From Streptosporangium lutulentum (GTDB lineage Bacteria > Actinomycetota > Actinomycetes > Streptosporangiales > Streptosporangiaceae): a stretch of 64,000 nucleotides of DNA. Position 1 is the first letter of the stretch, and each line of letters begins with the position of its first letter. The DNA lies in NCBI RefSeq assembly GCF_030811455.1, contig NZ_JAUSQU010000001.1, forward strand, positions 2,170,001-2,234,000, written 5' to 3'. Positions 18,276 through 27,518 of the stretch are shown one piece after another. A program made the position numbers and the translations under genes. The notes beneath the pieces were generated by a model. It did not search any database. It saw nothing but the letters and a program-made list of their open reading frames with translations, and was not told the DNA's origin.

Positions 18276-19261
18276 CGGATCCTCACTCTCGGATCGAGGC
18301 CGGTGTAGACGAGGTCGACCACGACGTTGCCCACCACCACGAAGAACGCCGCGAGAAGGGTGACCGCCATGATCACCGGCTGGTCGTTCTTGGCGATCGA
18401 GTCGGCGGCCATCTTGCCGACGCCGTTGAGCCCGAAGACGGTCTCGGTGATCAGCGCGCCGCCCAGCAGCGCGGCGAAGTCCATGCCGAAGATCGTGGTG
18501 ATCGGCGTGAGCGCGGGCCGCAGCGCGTGCCGCCGCATCGTGAGCGCCGGGTGCAGGCCCTTGGACCGGGCCGTGCGCATGAAGTTCTCGGCCAGGGTGT
18601 CGATGACGTTCGCCCTGGTCAGCCGTGCGTAGAGGCAGGCGTACCCGGTGGCCAGGACGATCCACGGCATCAGGTACGACTGGAACCACAGGACCGGGCC
18701 GTCGGAGAACGCCACGGCCGTGGGGAACGGCAGGATCTGCAGCTTGACCACCAGGACGAACTGCAGCGACAACGCGAGCACGTAGTTGGGGATGCTGGCA
18801 CCGCCCAGGGCCAGGCCCATCAGGGTCCGGTCCCACCAGGTGCCCTCCTTGACCGCGCTGAGCAGGCCGGCGCCGATGCCGGCGAGCAACCACAGCACGG
18901 CCGCGCCGACCGCGACGGTGGCGCTGACCGGGAGCCGGTCCAGGATCATCTCCCACACCGACTGGCTGGTCTGGAAGGAGTAGCCGAGGCAGGGAGCCGG
19001 GCAATGGATGAGGTTCACGCCCGACCCGTAGTCCCGCCCGGCGAACAGCCCGCTCAGGAAGTCCCAGAACTGCGTGAAGAACGGCTGGTCCAGCCCGAGG
19101 AGCGTGCGAATCTGCAGGATCCGCTCCGGGGTGCAGGTCTTGCCGCAGATCATCACCGCCGGGTCCGGCGACAGCTTGAAGAAGATCAGATAGGTGAACA
19201 GGCAGACCATGAAGAGGATCAGCGCGAGCCCGGCGATCCGGCCTGCGAGATAACGCGCCAT
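18272..19261 (-). CDS. Peptide ABC transporter permease, DppB type
   Basis: 329 residues with about six membrane segments, beginning with YLAGRIAGLALILFMVCLFTYLIF. The long outside loop after segment 1 contains four Cys (VMICGKTCTPE, IHCPAPCLGY), which is unusual and may form disulfides. The EAA loop is ENFMRTARSKGLHPALTMRRHALRPALTP, the site of ATPase contact. The family is the DppB/OppB group of peptide and sugar-oligomer importers. The stop overlaps the OppD-type start. Confidence 0.94.
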   Translation of the reverse strand: MARYLAGRIAGLALILFMVCLFTYLIFFKLSPDPAVMICGKTCTPERILQIRTLLGLDQPFFTQFWDFLSGLFAGRDYGSGVNLIHCPAPCLGYSFQTSQSVWEMILDRLPVSATVAVGAAVLWLLAGIGAGLLSAVKEGTWWDRTLMGLALGGASIPNYVLALSLQFVLVVKLQILPFPTAVAFSDGPVLWFQSYLMPWIVLATGYACLYARLTRANVIDTLAENFMRTARSKGLHPALTMRRHALRPALTPITTIFGMDFAALLGGALITETVFGLNGVGKMAADSIAKNDQPVIMAVTLLAAFFVVVGNVVVDLVYTGLDPRVRIR

Positions 19262-20217
19262 CAGGAGGCCTCTCCCGCGTCGGTGACGGCCCGGATCCGG
19301 TCCCCGAGCACGGTGAGGGACAGCACCGTGAGGAAGAGGAAGAGCCCGGGGATCGCGAAGTACATCGGGTCCACCGCGTACCAGCTCACCGAACTGGCGA
19401 TCATCTGGCCCCACGAGGGGGTCGGCGGCGTGACGCCCACGCCCAGGAAGGACAGCCCGGCCTCGGTGCCGATGTAGCCGGGCACCGCCAGGGTCGTCAT
19501 GACGATGAGCGAGCTGCGCAGGTTGGGCAGGATCTCCCTGAACACCAGGGCGCCCGTGGAGGCGCCCGACGCGCGGGCCGCCTCGACGAACTCCCGGTTC
19601 ACCAGCGTCAGCGTCTGCCCGCGCACCACCCGCGCGAGGTACGGCCAGCCGAACACGCTGATCACCACGACCAGCAGGACCGACCGGTTCCCCGACGGCA
19701 GCGACGACAGAATCGCGATCATGAAGATCAGCGAGGGGAAGGCCATCAGGAAGTCCATGACCCGGGAGATCACCTGGTCGGCCCAGCCCCCGTAGAACCC
19801 GGCGAGCATGCCGAAGACCACGCCCAGCAGGGTGGTCAGCACGGTCGCCGAGACCGCGATCAGGAACGACACTCGGGCGCCGTACATGATGCGGGCCAGG
19901 ACGTCGCGGCCGTTCTGCGGCTCGACGCCGAACAGGTGCTCGGCGCTGATTCCGCCGAGCGAGCCTCGCGGCAGGCCACCGAGGTTGGTGTCGATGGCCG
20001 CCGCGTCGAAGTCGTTCGGCCCGTGCCCGGTGAGGGCGGTGATCAGCGGTGCGCAGATCGCCATCAGGACGACCAGGACGAGGAAGCCCGTGCTGAGGAC
20101 GGCGGCCCAGTCGTGCAGCAGCGCGCCCGCTATCCGGCGTCCCGCGGTGGCGGGCACACCGGGTGTGCCCGCCCCGGGGCCGGCCTTCGCGTCGCGCGAG
20201 GGTGCGGCGGTGGTCAT
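19261..20217 (-). CDS. Peptide ABC transporter permease, DppC type
   Basis: 318 residues. A Pro/Ala-rich cytoplasmic head is followed by segment 1 (WAAVLSTGFLVLVVLMAICAPLI). HLFGVEPQNGRDVLARIMYGARVS is the signature outside region of DppC/OppC proteins (usually HxxGTDxxGRD). The EAA loop is REFVEAARASGASTGALVFREILPN. It pairs with the DppB-type permease, whose start codon overlaps this stop by one base. Confidence 0.94.
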   Translation of the reverse strand: MTTAAPSRDAKAGPGAGTPGVPATAGRRIAGALLHDWAAVLSTGFLVLVVLMAICAPLITALTGHGPNDFDAAAIDTNLGGLPRGSLGGISAEHLFGVEPQNGRDVLARIMYGARVSFLIAVSATVLTTLLGVVFGMLAGFYGGWADQVISRVMDFLMAFPSLIFMIAILSSLPSGNRSVLLVVVISVFGWPYLARVVRGQTLTLVNREFVEAARASGASTGALVFREILPNLRSSLIVMTTLAVPGYIGTEAGLSFLGVGVTPPTPSWGQMIASSVSWYAVDPMYFAIPGLFLFLTVLSLTVLGDRIRAVTDAGEAS

Positions 20218-20226
20218 GGCGTGCGC

Positions 20227-21912
20227 CTACTTGCTCGGGTCTTTGAGCCCGAGGGAGATCAGGTCGATGCCGCCGGAGAACGCGTCGTTCAGGTAGGCCC
20301 CCGCGACGTTGCCGCCGACGATCGTCACGTTCTTCTCGTAGACGAGAGGCACGATCGGCGCCTGCTCCATGATCTGCTTGTCCAGCTCGGCGTACGCGGC
20401 GTTGGCGGCGTTGACGTCGGTCATCTCGCCGATCTCGTCGATCCGCTTGTTGATGGCCTCGTCGTTGATCTGGGCGAGGTTCTGGTTTCCCTTGTCGAAG
20501 ATGTTGCGGCCGTCGAACAGCGGCGGCAGGAAGGTGGCGCCGGACGACCAGTCCGGGCACCAGCCGGTGATGGCCGCGTCGTGCTGCTGCGCCGGGGTGG
20601 CGATCACCTCGTAGAAGGTGGACGTGTCGATGTTGTTGATCTTGACGTTGATCTTCAGCGGCTTCAGCGCCTCCTGGATCGCGACCGCCATGCCCTGCTG
20701 GCGGGCGTCCGGGCGGACGTCCAGGGTCAGATCGAACCCGGCGCCGAGCCCGGCGTCGTTGAGCAGCTGCTGCGCCTTGGCCGGGTCGGTCGGATACGGG
20801 TCGTAGTCCACCCGGCCGACGATGGTCGGCGGCTGGATCGAGGTCGCCTTGTCCGCGAGCGTCGTCCCGCCGTCCCCGGCGACCACGGTGTCCTTGTTGA
20901 CCGCGTAGTTGATCGCCTGCCGGACCCGCAGGTCACCGAGGGGCTTCTTGGTGGTGTTCAGGCTCATGTAGGTGGTGCAGCCCATGTAGGTGGACAGCGT
21001 GCGTTCCTTGATCTGCGGGGTCTGGATCCGGGCCACCGTGGCCGCCTGGATCGCACCCGCGGTGGCGTTGGCGTCGGCGCCCTGTCCGGCGAGCATGCGC
21101 TCGTCGATGGTCGCGCCGTCGAGCCCGAAGGTGAACTCGAACGCGTCCGCCTTGGCCGCGCGGAGGGTGTCGGAGGAGGACTTCCAGTACGGGTTGCGGA
21201 CCAGCTTCAGCGACGCGCCGCGCTGGTAGCTCTCCACCTTGTACGGTCCCGACGCGATCGGCTTGGTGTCGAAGGCGCCCGCCGCCCCCGTGTCCTTGGG
21301 GAAGGGGACGAAGTTGGGCTGCGCGAGCGCGCTGGCGAAGTCCGCGAACGGCTTCTTCAGGTGGAAGACGATCGTCTTGGCGTCCGGGGTCTCGATCGTG
21401 TCGAGGCCACCGGAGACATACGGGCCCTTGTAGTCCTTGGGCGCGTCGATGAGCAGCCTGGCGTACGGCGAGCCGATCCCGGCCTCCGGGTCCCAGGCGC
21501 GCTCGACCCCGAACTTCATGGCCTCGCTGGTGATCGGCGTGCCGTCCTCGAAGAAGATGTCGTCCTTGAGGGTGAACGTCCACGTCTTGTTGTCGTCGGT
21601 GCCGGTGCCGGTGGTGGTGGCGAGGTCGGGAACGATCTTCGTGCCCTCCGCCCCCGGGCCCGCGCCGAACGTCGTCAGGCCCCGGTAGATGAGCCGGTAG
21701 AAGTTGTTGACGCCGCCGTCCCAGCCCCGGACCGGGTCCAGGTGGGAGTAGTCGGCGGCGAGCAGGACGTGGACGGTGCCACCCGTGGCCGCCGCTGCCG
21801 CGCCTGTCGCCGGGGCCCCGGCCCCGGAGGCGGGGGCGGAGGACCCGCCACACCCGGCGAGCCCCAGAGCGGTGAACACCGCGACAGCGGCGAGAACTGC
21901 CGATCTCCTCAT
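20227..21912 (-). CDS. Peptide ABC transporter substrate-binding lipoprotein, SBP family 5
   Basis: 561 residues. The signal peptide ends in the lipobox LAGC (Cys about residue 21), followed by a Gly/Ala/Ser linker, so the protein is anchored to the outer face of the membrane. Family-5 features include DYSHLDPVRGWD, TWTFTLKDDIFFEDGTPITSE, ASGPYKVESYQRG, LVRNPYW and DLRVRQAINYAVNK. Family-5 proteins bind peptides and, in some actinomycetes and Thermotogae, oligosaccharides. It defines what the operon imports; a glycosylated peptide is the inferred cargo. Confidence 0.94.
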   Translation of the reverse strand: MRRSAVLAAVAVFTALGLAGCGGSSAPASGAGAPATGAAAAATGGTVHVLLAADYSHLDPVRGWDGGVNNFYRLIYRGLTTFGAGPGAEGTKIVPDLATTTGTGTDDNKTWTFTLKDDIFFEDGTPITSEAMKFGVERAWDPEAGIGSPYARLLIDAPKDYKGPYVSGGLDTIETPDAKTIVFHLKKPFADFASALAQPNFVPFPKDTGAAGAFDTKPIASGPYKVESYQRGASLKLVRNPYWKSSSDTLRAAKADAFEFTFGLDGATIDERMLAGQGADANATAGAIQAATVARIQTPQIKERTLSTYMGCTTYMSLNTTKKPLGDLRVRQAINYAVNKDTVVAGDGGTTLADKATSIQPPTIVGRVDYDPYPTDPAKAQQLLNDAGLGAGFDLTLDVRPDARQQGMAVAIQEALKPLKINVKINNIDTSTFYEVIATPAQQHDAAITGWCPDWSSGATFLPPLFDGRNIFDKGNQNLAQINDEAINKRIDEIGEMTDVNAANAAYAELDKQIMEQAPIVPLVYEKNVTIVGGNVAGAYLNDAFSGGIDLISLGLKDPSK

Positions 21913-21943
21913 TGCGCCTTCTTTCTATGGGTTAACTCGGGGG

Positions 21944-23818
21944 TCACGCGTTTCTGACCCATACGCGCATGGCCTCGGGCCGGCGGTTGCCCCAGAGGAA
22001 GTGGGGGACGAAGGCCACCGGAACCGTCCTGCCGGGCGCCGGCCGCTCCGACGGCAGCTCGGGGTAGAGCTCGGCGGACGGCGGCACGGCCGCCTCCGCC
22101 GTCATCCGCAGGACGACCGCGCCCGGCAGCTCGTCCCGCGACCGCTCGACGGCCGCTCCGGCGATCCGCTCGGGGGAGACGACGAGGTCGTCCACCGGCA
22201 CCGGGCAGTCCTGCTGCTCGACGCAGTAGACGAGCGGACCGCGTGCGACGCTGACCGCGCCGCGGGTCGCGTCCAGGTAGGGGTGCGAACCGTGCGCTCT
22301 GACCGGCATCGGGATGCCGAGCCGCAGCTCGTCGCCCGCCGCCCAGACCCGCTCGACGGTGAGCCAGCCGTCCTCGGCGCCCTCGACCGGCAGGCCGTTC
22401 ACGGACGCCGTCACCGAACGGGCCCACGCGGGGACTCGCAGCCGGATCGCGTACGGCTCGCCCGACGCCCGCTCGACGACGACGCGCACGTCGCCGTCCC
22501 AGGGGTAGTCCGTCTCCATCGCCAGGGCGATGGAAGGGGTCTCGATCCGCGCCCCGGTGTAGGTCGCGATGTGGAGCGCGCCGTCGCGCTCGGCGGCGAC
22601 GTGGTCGCCGAGCTGCGCCATCCAGCGGACGATGTTCGGCGGACAGCAGGCGCAGCCGAACCAGGGGCGGCGCAGCAGCTCGCCGCCCGTTTCCGCGCCG
22701 CTGCGCTGCTCGTGGTCGGGGCGGCGCTGCAGCGGGTTGTCGTAGAAGAACGCCCTGCCGTCGGCGGACAGGCCCACGGCGTACGCGTTGAACAGCACCC
22801 GCTCGAACACGTCGAGGTACTTCGCGCCTCCGGTCGCCTGGAACATCCGCCACGCCCACTGCATGGTGGCGATCGCGGCGCAGGTCTCGGCGTAGGCGCG
22901 CTCCGACGGCAGCTCGTAGCGGTCACCGATCGCCTCGTCGGAGTGGCGGCTGCCGAGACCGCCGGTGACGTAGAGCTTGGTGGCGACCATGTCGTCCCAG
23001 AGCCGGTCGAGCGCCGTGAGCAGCGAGCGGTCGCCGGTCTCCAGGTAGATGTCGGCCGCGCCCGCCGCGAGGTAGGCCATCCGTACGGCGTGCCCGGTGA
23101 CCGAGGGCAGCTCGCGGAAGGGCAGGTGGTCCTGGAAGTACTCGGGAGGGAAGATCGTGTGTTTCAGCGTGCCCCGGCCCCGCCGGTCCACGAACAGGCC
23201 CGCCTGGACGAGGTAGGCACGGTCGCCGGTCTCCCTGAACAGCTCGACCAGGGCCATCTCGACCTCGGGGTGGCCGCAGGTGCTCTCCTCCTTGCCGGGC
23301 CCGAACCGCTCCACCACCAGGTCGGCGAATCTCACCGCCACCGCGAGCAGCCGCCCGTCGCCCATACGCCGTCGCGCGGCGACCGCGGCCTGGATGAGGT
23401 GGCCCAGGTTGTAGAGCTCGTGGCCCCAGGAGAGGTCCTCCCACGGCTGCCGGGGGTTCGCCGGGTCCTGGAAGTAGGAGTTCAGGTAGCCGTCCTCGGC
23501 CTGTACGCGCTCGAGCAGCTCGACGACCTCGTCGAAGAACTCCCGGGCCCCGTCCTGCGCGGTGCCGGCGCCGATCTCGTACGCCACCCCTTCGAGGGTC
23601 TTGTACAGGTCCGTGTCCAGGAACGGGTATCGGCCGCGGTACGGCGGAGCGTCCGTCATGAGGAGGCGCTTCAGGTTGTCCACGTTGCCGGCGGAGCGAA
23701 GCCGCTCGATGGTGTGCGGGACCGTCGCCGTGCTGTTGCGGACCTGCCATTGACGCAGCAGGCCGTCGGTGATCTGTACGTTGACCTGCTCAAACGTCAT
23801 GAGATCTCTCGATGCCAT
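21944..23818 (-). CDS. Cytoplasmic beta-L-arabinofuranosidase, GH127
   Basis: 624 residues from the ATG at 23818; an ATG at 23800 is an alternative. There is no signal peptide. The (alpha/alpha)6 barrel carries GHELYNLGHLIQAAVA and ELPSERAYAETCAAIATMQWAWR. The E-x-C pair in AETC and the cluster WFGCACCPPNIVRWMAQLG are the zinc-binding and nucleophilic Cys sites known from the GH127 enzyme HypBA1. Two beta domains follow. GH127 enzymes remove beta-L-arabinofuranose, classically from arabinose chains on plant hydroxyproline. It heads the operon, 31 bases before the binding protein gene. Confidence 0.93.
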   Translation of the reverse strand: MASRDLMTFEQVNVQITDGLLRQWQVRNSTATVPHTIERLRSAGNVDNLKRLLMTDAPPYRGRYPFLDTDLYKTLEGVAYEIGAGTAQDGAREFFDEVVELLERVQAEDGYLNSYFQDPANPRQPWEDLSWGHELYNLGHLIQAAVAARRRMGDGRLLAVAVRFADLVVERFGPGKEESTCGHPEVEMALVELFRETGDRAYLVQAGLFVDRRGRGTLKHTIFPPEYFQDHLPFRELPSVTGHAVRMAYLAAGAADIYLETGDRSLLTALDRLWDDMVATKLYVTGGLGSRHSDEAIGDRYELPSERAYAETCAAIATMQWAWRMFQATGGAKYLDVFERVLFNAYAVGLSADGRAFFYDNPLQRRPDHEQRSGAETGGELLRRPWFGCACCPPNIVRWMAQLGDHVAAERDGALHIATYTGARIETPSIALAMETDYPWDGDVRVVVERASGEPYAIRLRVPAWARSVTASVNGLPVEGAEDGWLTVERVWAAGDELRLGIPMPVRAHGSHPYLDATRGAVSVARGPLVYCVEQQDCPVPVDDLVVSPERIAGAAVERSRDELPGAVVLRMTAEAAVPPSAELYPELPSERPAPGRTVPVAFVPHFLWGNRRPEAMRVWVRNA

Positions 23819-23846
23819 GTAGCATTTCACCTGTACTATGTAGCAT
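23817..23846. promoter_or_regulatory. Two ATGTAGCAT repeats 21 bp apart, candidate GntR operator
   Basis: ATGTAGCAT occurs at 23817-23825 and 23838-23846. The 21-bp phase is two helical turns, and the first copy overlaps the GH127 start. CTATGTCACATTG at 14085-14097 in the same operon has the same ATGTnnCAT core. The near-palindromic form fits a GntR dimer. Confidence 0.5.
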
Positions 23847-24493
23847 GGCACTGAACCCTAGACCGGAGTAAACGGACCGCCAAGAGAGCGGAATATTTGA
23901 GGGTTCATCCGTGTCGAAATAGTTTTCAGATTGCAATGTCTGATCTATTGACGCCCGTGTGCGCCGTGGTCGGTGAGAATCGTCCCGGATCGGCCGCGGT
24001 GCGGTTTTCGCCGGGGCGGCCACGGCGATCGTCCTCTCGCCCGGCCGGGCGCCCTCGAGGCCGTCACTCGCCGGCGAGGTCCGGTCGTTTGCCGCGTGCG
24101 GGCGTGCACCGCGAACGACGCCGTGGCGATTCTTTCGTCACAGCCCCTTGACGAGCATTATGGGATCGTTAACACTCTCGATCATGAGTCGTGAATGCGG
24201 TGGCGCCTCGACCCGTCAATGGACATGGTGGTTCGGCGCCGTCGGTCCCCTCCTGCCCTGAATGGGCCTTGACCTGGTGTTTCAATCGCATCTTCCGCTC
24301 GTCGCCCTCCCGTGGGCGGGCGGCCGGGCCCGTCGGAAGGCGCTGGTGAGCGCATGTTCGCCCGGCCTTCTCAGCGACAAAATGTTAACGCTAACAACAA
24401 AACTTCGACAGCGATCCACCCTCGATCCCTCGTCTCCGCGGACACCGCCGGGCGAGAAACCTCAGATCTCGAGTCACAGACGAGGACAGTGAA
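23847..24493. promoter_or_regulatory. Divergent control region between the two GH127 genes
   Basis: About 650 bases without a supported gene. It must contain the promoters of the operon and of the exported GH127 gene. TTGACG at 24148-24153 is followed by a poor -10 near GTTAACAC, which also looks like half a LacI site. A full LacI-type operator is at 24383-24396. Nothing else stands out. Confidence 0.4.
24383..24396. promoter_or_regulatory. LacI-family operator TGTTAACGCTAACA
   Basis: The 14-bp palindrome TGTTAaCGcTAACA has the CG centre and TGTTA/TAACA arms typical of LacI-family operators. It lies about 100 bases before the exported GH127 gene. No LacI gene is in the window, so a sugar-responsive regulator elsewhere is implied. 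Confidence 0.7.
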
Positions 24494-27349
24494 TTGACGA
24501 AGCCCATGTTCCGACGCGACGTTCTACGCCTGGCGGCGCTGGCGGCCGCCACCCCGTCCGCACTCGCCCTGGCCTCATCCACCGGAGCCGGGACGGCCCA
24601 GGCCGCCGTGCGTACAGCGGCGACCGCCGTGGCACCGCCGCGGAACGACCCCGCGGTGCCCGCCGGCTGGGTCGTGAAACCGTTCGACAACAGTCGGGTC
24701 ACGTTGGGCGAAAGCCTGTTCGCCACCAACCGGGACCGGATCCTGAATTTCCTGAGGGCCTATCCGGCCGACCGGATGCTGGCCAACTTCCGGGCCAACG
24801 CCGGGCTGGACACGCTGGGCGCCGAGCCGCCCGGCAGCTGGGACGACGCGACCGGCAACCTGCGTGGTCACTACAGCGGGCACTTCCTCAGCGCCCTGGC
24901 CCTGGCCTACTCGGGCTCCGGCGACGACTTCTACAAGGACAAGCTCGACTACATGGTCACGGCGCTGGGCGAGTGCCAGGACGCGCTCGCCGCCACGGTC
25001 GGGCAACCGGCTCCTCCCGCCCCGCCCGTCGCCAGGGTGAGCGGGAGGTTCGGCCAGGCGGTGAAGCTCGACGGGTCCCAGTACGTGTCACTGCCCACCG
25101 GCGTGGTGAGCGGCCTCGGCGACTTCACCATTGCCCTGTGGCTGAACCCGTCGGCGATCAGCACCTGGTCGAGGATCTTCGATTTCGGCACCGGCACCAC
25201 CCGCAACATGTTCCTGGCCGTGAGCGCGGGCTCCGCGCCGAGATTCGCGATCACCACCGGCGGCGGTGGCGGCGAGCAGCGGATCAACGGCAACGCCCAG
25301 TTGCCCGTGGACCGATGGACCCACGTCGCGGTCACCCTGTCCGGCGGCACCGGGACGCTCTACGTCGACGGCGTTCCGGTCGGCACGAACCCCGGCATGA
25401 CCCTCCAGCCGTCCAGCCTCGGCTCGACCGGCAACAACTGGATCGGAAAGTCCCAGTACGGGGACGCGTACCTGAAAGCCTCCGTCGACGAGTTCCAGAT
25501 CTACGGCCGCGCGTTGACCGAGGCCGAGGTGCGGGCCCTGATGACGGACGCGGACGGAGGGCTGGGCGGCGGAGACACGGCCTGGTATCGATTCGAGGAG
25601 GAGAGCGGGGAGACCGCGACCGATTCCTCGGGGAGGGGGCAGGACGCCCGGCTGGTCTCCGAAGCCGGCGGGCACCCCGGTCCGAGCCATCCCGGATTCC
25701 TGGCCGCCTACCCCGAGACGCAGTTCATCCTGCTGGAGCAGTACGCCACCTACCCCACGATCTGGGCGCCCTACTACACCTGTCACATGATCATGAGGGG
25801 GCTGCTCGACGCCCACGAGTTCGCCGGCAACGAGCGGGCGCTCGACATCGTCATGAAGATGGGCGACTGGGTTCACAGCAGGCTGGGCCATCTTCCCCGG
25901 GCCCAGCTGGATCGCATGTGGGGCATCTACATCGCCGGCGAGTACAACGGCATGAACGCGGTGATGGCCGACCTCCACGCCCTGAGCGGCAAGCAGGAGT
26001 ATCTCGCGACGGCGAAGTGCTTCGACAACACCGCGCTCCTCACGGCCACCGTCGCCAACCAGGACACGCTGGACAGGAAACACGCCAACCAGCACATCCC
26101 CCAGTTCATCGGCTACCTGTCGGTCTTCGAACAGTCCGAGGAACGCGACTACTACACCGCCGCCGTCAACTTCTGGGACATGGTCGTCCCCCATCGCACC
26201 TTCACCGACGGCGGGCTGGCCGGCCCGAGTGACAACGGCGAACTCTTCGGTGCCCGCGACGTCATCGTGGGCTCTCTGGGGACCAACAACGCCGAGACGT
26301 GCTGCAACTACAACATGCTGAAGCTGAGCAGGGGCCTTTTCTTCCACACCGCGGACCCGAAGTACATGCAGTACTACGAACGGGCCCTCTACGGTCAGAT
26401 CCTCGCCTCGCGCCGGAACGTCGACAGCGCCACGGACCCGCTGCTGACCTACTTCATCCCCATGCGGCCGGGCGCCTCGCGGAGTTACGGCAACCTCGGG
26501 ACCTGCTGCGGCGGCACCGGCCTGGAGAGCCACGTCAAGTTCCAGGACTCGATCTACTTCCGGTCCGCGGACGACTCGACGCTGTACGTGAACCTCTACA
26601 TGGCCTCGGTGCTGAGCTGGCCGGAGAAGGGCTTCACGATCAGGCAGTCGACGGACTACCCGACCGACCCCACGGGAACGACGACGCTCACGGTGCAGGG
26701 TTCGGGCCGGCTGACGGTGAAGCTCCGGGTGCCCTACTGGGTGGAGAAGGGCTTCACGGTGCGGGTCAACGGGGCCGAGCAGAGGCTCAACGCCAAGCCC
26801 GGCGGGTACGTCACGCTCGACCGGCGCTGGAGCCGGGGTGACAAGATCAAGATCTCGATGCCGTTCACCCTGCGCGTCGAGAAGGCACTGGACATCCCGA
26901 CCACCCAGAGCATCGCCTACGGTCCCGTTCCGCTGGCCGCCGCGAGCGACGAGACCACCTACCGGGAATTCTCCCTCTACAAGGACTTCACCCTGTCCGG
27001 GGACCTCACGGACGCGATCACGTCCACCGCGCCGATGAGGTTCACGACGAACGGCCTGCCGCTGATCCCCCTCTACGTCAACGACACGAACCGCTACCAC
27101 GCCTACTTCCATCGCGTCGAGCCGACGATCGTCTTCGGGACGGTGGACTCCGGCGTGCCGAACCACGAACGAGACGACGCGGTGACGTTCCTCGACGCGG
27201 TCTGGGCCAAGGCCCCCTTCGACAACCGCGAACGGTTCCGGTCCACGGTGGACCGCACCGCCGGGGAATGGGTCCGCGCCGGGCTGATGACACCCGACGA
27301 GAGGAAGAAGGTGGTCTCCGCCGCCGCCCAGGCCAAGCTGCGCCGCTGA
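24494..27349 (+). CDS. Exported GH127-type beta-L-arabinofuranosidase with inserted LamG domain
   Basis: 951 residues from TTG at 24494, which has GAGGA 7 bases upstream; the ATG at 24506 is the alternative. The N-terminus is a Tat signal (FRRDVLRLAALAAATPSALA). Catalytic-domain sequence starts at about residue 65 (VTLGESLFATNRDRILNFLR, GHYSGHFLSALALAYSG) and is interrupted at about 180-360 by a LamG-type jelly roll (FTIALWLNPSA, WTHVAVTLSGGTGTLYVDG, ASVDEFQIYGRALTEAEV). It then resumes with LLEQYATYPTIWAPYYTCHM. The zinc/nucleophile sites are NNAETCCNYNMLKLSRGLFF and GTCCGGTGLESHVKFQD. It should trim arabinose-decorated polymers outside the cell. Control is probably by the LacI-type site upstream. 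Confidence 0.9.
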   Translation: MTKPMFRRDVLRLAALAAATPSALALASSTGAGTAQAAVRTAATAVAPPRNDPAVPAGWVVKPFDNSRVTLGESLFATNRDRILNFLRAYPADRMLANFRANAGLDTLGAEPPGSWDDATGNLRGHYSGHFLSALALAYSGSGDDFYKDKLDYMVTALGECQDALAATVGQPAPPAPPVARVSGRFGQAVKLDGSQYVSLPTGVVSGLGDFTIALWLNPSAISTWSRIFDFGTGTTRNMFLAVSAGSAPRFAITTGGGGGEQRINGNAQLPVDRWTHVAVTLSGGTGTLYVDGVPVGTNPGMTLQPSSLGSTGNNWIGKSQYGDAYLKASVDEFQIYGRALTEAEVRALMTDADGGLGGGDTAWYRFEEESGETATDSSGRGQDARLVSEAGGHPGPSHPGFLAAYPETQFILLEQYATYPTIWAPYYTCHMIMRGLLDAHEFAGNERALDIVMKMGDWVHSRLGHLPRAQLDRMWGIYIAGEYNGMNAVMADLHALSGKQEYLATAKCFDNTALLTATVANQDTLDRKHANQHIPQFIGYLSVFEQSEERDYYTAAVNFWDMVVPHRTFTDGGLAGPSDNGELFGARDVIVGSLGTNNAETCCNYNMLKLSRGLFFHTADPKYMQYYERALYGQILASRRNVDSATDPLLTYFIPMRPGASRSYGNLGTCCGGTGLESHVKFQDSIYFRSADDSTLYVNLYMASVLSWPEKGFTIRQSTDYPTDPTGTTTLTVQGSGRLTVKLRVPYWVEKGFTVRVNGAEQRLNAKPGGYVTLDRRWSRGDKIKISMPFTLRVEKALDIPTTQSIAYGPVPLAAASDETTYREFSLYKDFTLSGDLTDAITSTAPMRFTTNGLPLIPLYVNDTNRYHAYFHRVEPTIVFGTVDSGVPNHERDDAVTFLDAVWAKAPFDNRERFRSTVDRTAGEWVRAGLMTPDERKKVVSAAAQAKLRR

Positions 27350-27518
27350 ACCGTGTTCTCGCGACCCGGTCCGGAGCCGATCGCGGAGAGGTCCATCCCA
27401 TGAGAGAAGGCAGTTCGTTCACACGCTGAGAAGTGTCAGGCAAGCCGGCCGGGCGTCGCCGAGGAGAAGGCGGCACGCGCACTGCGAACAGGTCGCCCGG
27501 CCGTGCTCGCCCGATGCC

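Noticed and set aside
18272..20560. Very long minus-strand frame that seems to join the two permeases
   Set aside because: The first 400 codons are a shadow of the DppC-type gene in another frame; the true DppB-type gene starts at 19261.
21776..23854. 692-codon plus-strand frame over the GH127 gene
   Set aside because: A GC-rich shadow rich in Arg, Val and Gly with no recognisable motif; the GH127 frame explains the region.
23897..24497. Short plus-strand frames between the two GH127 genes
   Set aside because: They lack starts and cover the regulatory region; the LacI-type operator lies within them.
25088..27166. 692-codon minus-strand frame over the exported GH127 gene
   Set aside because: Shadow frame with low-complexity Val/Gly/Arg sequence; the plus strand carries the signal peptide and catalytic motifs.
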